Source: Moraxella equi (GTDB taxonomy: Bacteria; Pseudomonadota; Gammaproteobacteria; Pseudomonadales; Moraxellaceae). From it: a DNA stretch of 7,165 nucleotides. Positions 5,845 to 7,165 of this stretch are shown piece by piece; within the stretch, counting starts at the first letter, position 1, and every line of letters begins with the position of its first letter. The stretch lies in the NCBI RefSeq assembly GCF_002027555.1, contig NZ_MXAP01000141.1, positions 1-7,165 on the forward strand, given 5' to 3'. The position numbers and the translations under genes were made by a program. The notes under the pieces were generated by a model, which worked only from the letters and a program-made list of their open reading frames with translations, was not told the DNA's origin and made no database searches.

Positions 5845-6732
5845 CTAAACACTCGCCCCCACACTTCTTGCCAAAGCGATGCCGTCTTCGATAGATAGAT
5901 AGGTTTTTTTGCTGGGCGTATCCTTAAACACCACGTCGCCGTCCCTAAATACCACACATTCGTCCACGGCAATCTGTTGCCATTTTTCGTTGTTGGTGAG
6001 CGGTATGGTAACGATGACGGTAACTTTGTCTTTGGCGGTGGTCAAATCGCCAAAATTGACGCTCATCTCCCCGTCTGACAAATTAGCCTCGCCAAAAGGG
6101 GCTTTGCGAGTCAGATAAAAGAGCAGACTGCCTGCGTAGGCAAATTGCCAATCCCCATTAGAAATCAAGCAGTTAAAAAGCCCATTGGCGGACAGATAAC
6201 GGCATTGTGCCGTCAAAAAGGCAAATAACGCCTCATCGGACGGACGGGATTTAAAGGTGGCTTTTAGACGGTTTAGCAGGTAACAAAACGCAAGCTCGCT
6301 GTCAGTCGTCCCCACGGGCGTATAATGCTCGGCATTGCCGTTGGCGTGTAGGCGTTCGGTGCGACTGATAAAGCTCGCTGTCATCTGCCCGTTGTGGGCA
6401 AATACCCACTGCTCGCCCCACACTTCACGCACAAAGGGGTGTAGGTTGGATAGGTTGCTTTTTTCGCCTGTGGTCGCCCGTCTGATGTGAGCGATGACGT
6501 TCATCGCCTTGATGGGATACTGATTAATCAAATCCGCCACAGGCGATAGGTGCGACGGCTGATTGTCATGGAACTGGCGTAAGCCTATCTTGCCCGTCTC
6601 GCCACGTTCAAAAAAGGCGATACCAAACCCATCTTCGTGATGGTCAGTCCCCCCGCCCCGTTGGCGAAAGCCCGTAAAGCTAAATCCAATATCGGTGGGG
6701 GTATTGCAGTTCATTCCAAGTAGTTGGCACAT
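5845..6732 (-). CDS. yafJ: Class II glutamine amidotransferase, YafJ type
   Basis: This 295-residue protein is an Ntn-type glutamine amidohydrolase domain that releases ammonia from glutamine; the YafJ family has no second synthetase domain and its acceptor substrate is unknown. Starting at the ATG at 6732, the protein begins MCQLLGMNCNTP, so removal of Met exposes Cys2 as the catalytic N-terminal nucleophile. A TTG start seven codons earlier would bury Cys2 and is rejected; GAGA lies upstream of the chosen ATG. Other active-site marks are EDGFGIAFF (33-41), AHIRRAT (81-87), HPF (98-100), FAHNG (111-115, with the oxyanion Asn-Gly) and GTTDSE (141-146). It is somewhat longer than E. coli YafJ (about 255). 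The membrane-protein gene ends 23 bases upstream on the same strand, so they may be co-transcribed. No terminator was seen before fur. Confidence 0.9.
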   Translation of the reverse strand: MCQLLGMNCNTPTDIGFSFTGFRQRGGGTDHHEDGFGIAFFERGETGKIGLRQFHDNQPSHLSPVADLINQYPIKAMNVIAHIRRATTGEKSNLSNLHPFVREVWGEQWVFAHNGQMTASFISRTERLHANGNAEHYTPVGTTDSELAFCYLLNRLKATFKSRPSDEALFAFLTAQCRYLSANGLFNCLISNGDWQFAYAGSLLFYLTRKAPFGEANLSDGEMSVNFGDLTTAKDKVTVIVTIPLTNNEKWQQIAVDECVVFRDGDVVFKDTPSKKTYLSIEDGIALARSVGASV

Positions 6733-6755
6733 TTTATTCTCATTTTTTTGCAAAT

Positions 6756-7165
6756 TTAATGGTTTAGTTTTTTAATATAAAAAACATTGATGGTTGAAAA
6801 TATCACAGCAAGAAAAACCATAATCATAGATGCTTTTATCATATAGTCAAAATTAGCGATGTTTTCTTGAATAATAAACCCATGTCTGGTAAAGAATATT
6901 GATAAATAATATATTGGAATTCCAGTCCAAAATATTATCTTTGCCGAAATGGGTTTTTGATACTTTTTGTGATATAGATGTCCAATAATAGCCATAATAA
7001 TGCTGGATTTTACACTGGCATTAAATATGGATAAAGAAAACATTAAAGCGATAATAAATATCCAATGTATTAGCTGTTCAATTTTAAATACTGTAAAGCC
7101 AATAATTACAACAGTAGCGTATAACAATAAGATAATAAATAAAATAAATATACCAACCGAACCCA
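6756..7165 (-). CDS. Hypothetical multi-pass membrane protein, cut by the window edge
   Basis: I do not recognise this protein. The reading frame is open from its TAA stop at 6756 to the right edge, giving 135 visible codons, so the true start lies outside. A TTG at 7127 could be read as a start, but it has no ribosome site and lies in the middle of a hydrophobic segment. About four or five hydrophobic stretches are visible: the first at the edge (SVGIFILFIILLLYATVVII), then around WIFIIALMFSLSIF, IIFWTGIPIYYLSIFF and MIMVFLAVIFSTINVFYI, with short basic loops (HLYHKKYQK) and a basic tail (KKLNH). No catalytic motif is seen. Its DNA is much richer in AT than the neighbouring core genes, which fits an accessory or recently acquired gene. 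The first visible codons are part of the edge inverted repeat. Confidence 0.6.
   Translation of the reverse strand, partial: GSVGIFILFIILLLYATVVIIGFTVFKIEQLIHWIFIIALMFSLSIFNASVKSSIIMAIIGHLYHKKYQKPISAKIIFWTGIPIYYLSIFFTRHGFIIQENIANFDYMIKASMIMVFLAVIFSTINVFYIKKLNH
7144..7162 (-). repeat. Right arm of the 19-bp perfect inverted repeat
   Basis: This is the exact reverse complement of positions 2-20. Here it lies inside the open frame of the membrane-protein gene and encodes its V-G-I-F-I stretch. Three bases remain between it and the window end, too few to tell whether the repeat continues; the first base outward (7163) already differs from its counterpart at position 1. Confidence 0.85.

Noticed and set aside
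5784..5972. Short open frame on the minus strand at the 3' end of the amidotransferase gene
   Set aside because: It is an alternative frame of a well-supported gene, without a ribosome site or recognisable motif.
2..7162. Reading the edge repeats as the terminal repeats of a 7-kb transposon
   Set aside because: No transposase or integrase lies between the arms, the content is conserved housekeeping genes, and flanking target-site duplications cannot be seen. The repeat itself is kept as a finding.
1..7165. tRNA, rRNA, CRISPR array or toxin-antitoxin pair
   Set aside because: The non-coding gaps are all short and were read for cloverleaf-like folds, regularly spaced direct repeats and paired small genes; none was found.

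Overview
The window looks like a chromosomal segment from a type IV-piliated gammaproteobacterium, most likely Moraxella or another member of the Moraxellaceae. The basis is the gene set (ygfB, a TIGR02449-like coiled-coil gene, zapA, yggS, pilT, pilU, fur), the moderate-to-low GC content and the protein signatures. The genus is inferred from pattern and was not tested by a search.

Layout, left to right. Positions 1-194 are AT-rich and hold one arm of a 19-bp inverted repeat at the very edge, plus a hairpin that can end leftward transcription. A YgfB/UPF0149 protein is on the minus strand (195-842). Divergent from it are two genes of the cell-division type: a small coiled-coil protein (990-1355) and a ZapA-like protein with a long low-complexity N-terminal extension (1375-1980). 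A two-way terminator separates zapA from the convergent yggS (2081-2785, minus), a PLP-binding homeostasis protein. Divergent from yggS is the twitching-motility pair pilT (2951-3997) and pilU (4007-5131), nine bases apart and almost certainly co-transcribed. A second two-way terminator (5149-5176) separates pilU from the convergent fur (5190-5636, minus). A 208-base non-coding stretch with two inverted repeats lies upstream of fur. Then come a class II glutamine amidotransferase of the YafJ type (5845-6732, minus) and, 23 bases upstream of it, an AT-rich membrane-protein gene on the same strand that runs off the right edge.

How the genes work together: the coiled-coil protein and ZapA probably act on the FtsZ ring. 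PilT and PilU are the retraction ATPases of type IV pili, used in twitching and DNA uptake. Fur controls iron genes, YggS maintains vitamin B6 and amino-acid balance, and the YafJ-like protein is an uncharacterised amidotransferase. Most of this is conserved core genome, and no undescribed multi-gene system is evident.

The least ordinary signals are the perfect 19-bp inverted repeat placed exactly at the two window edges, inside the reading frame of the cut membrane-protein gene on the right and ending in a stop codon on the left, and the extended ZapA. No tRNA, rRNA, CRISPR array, or complete insertion sequence was seen.
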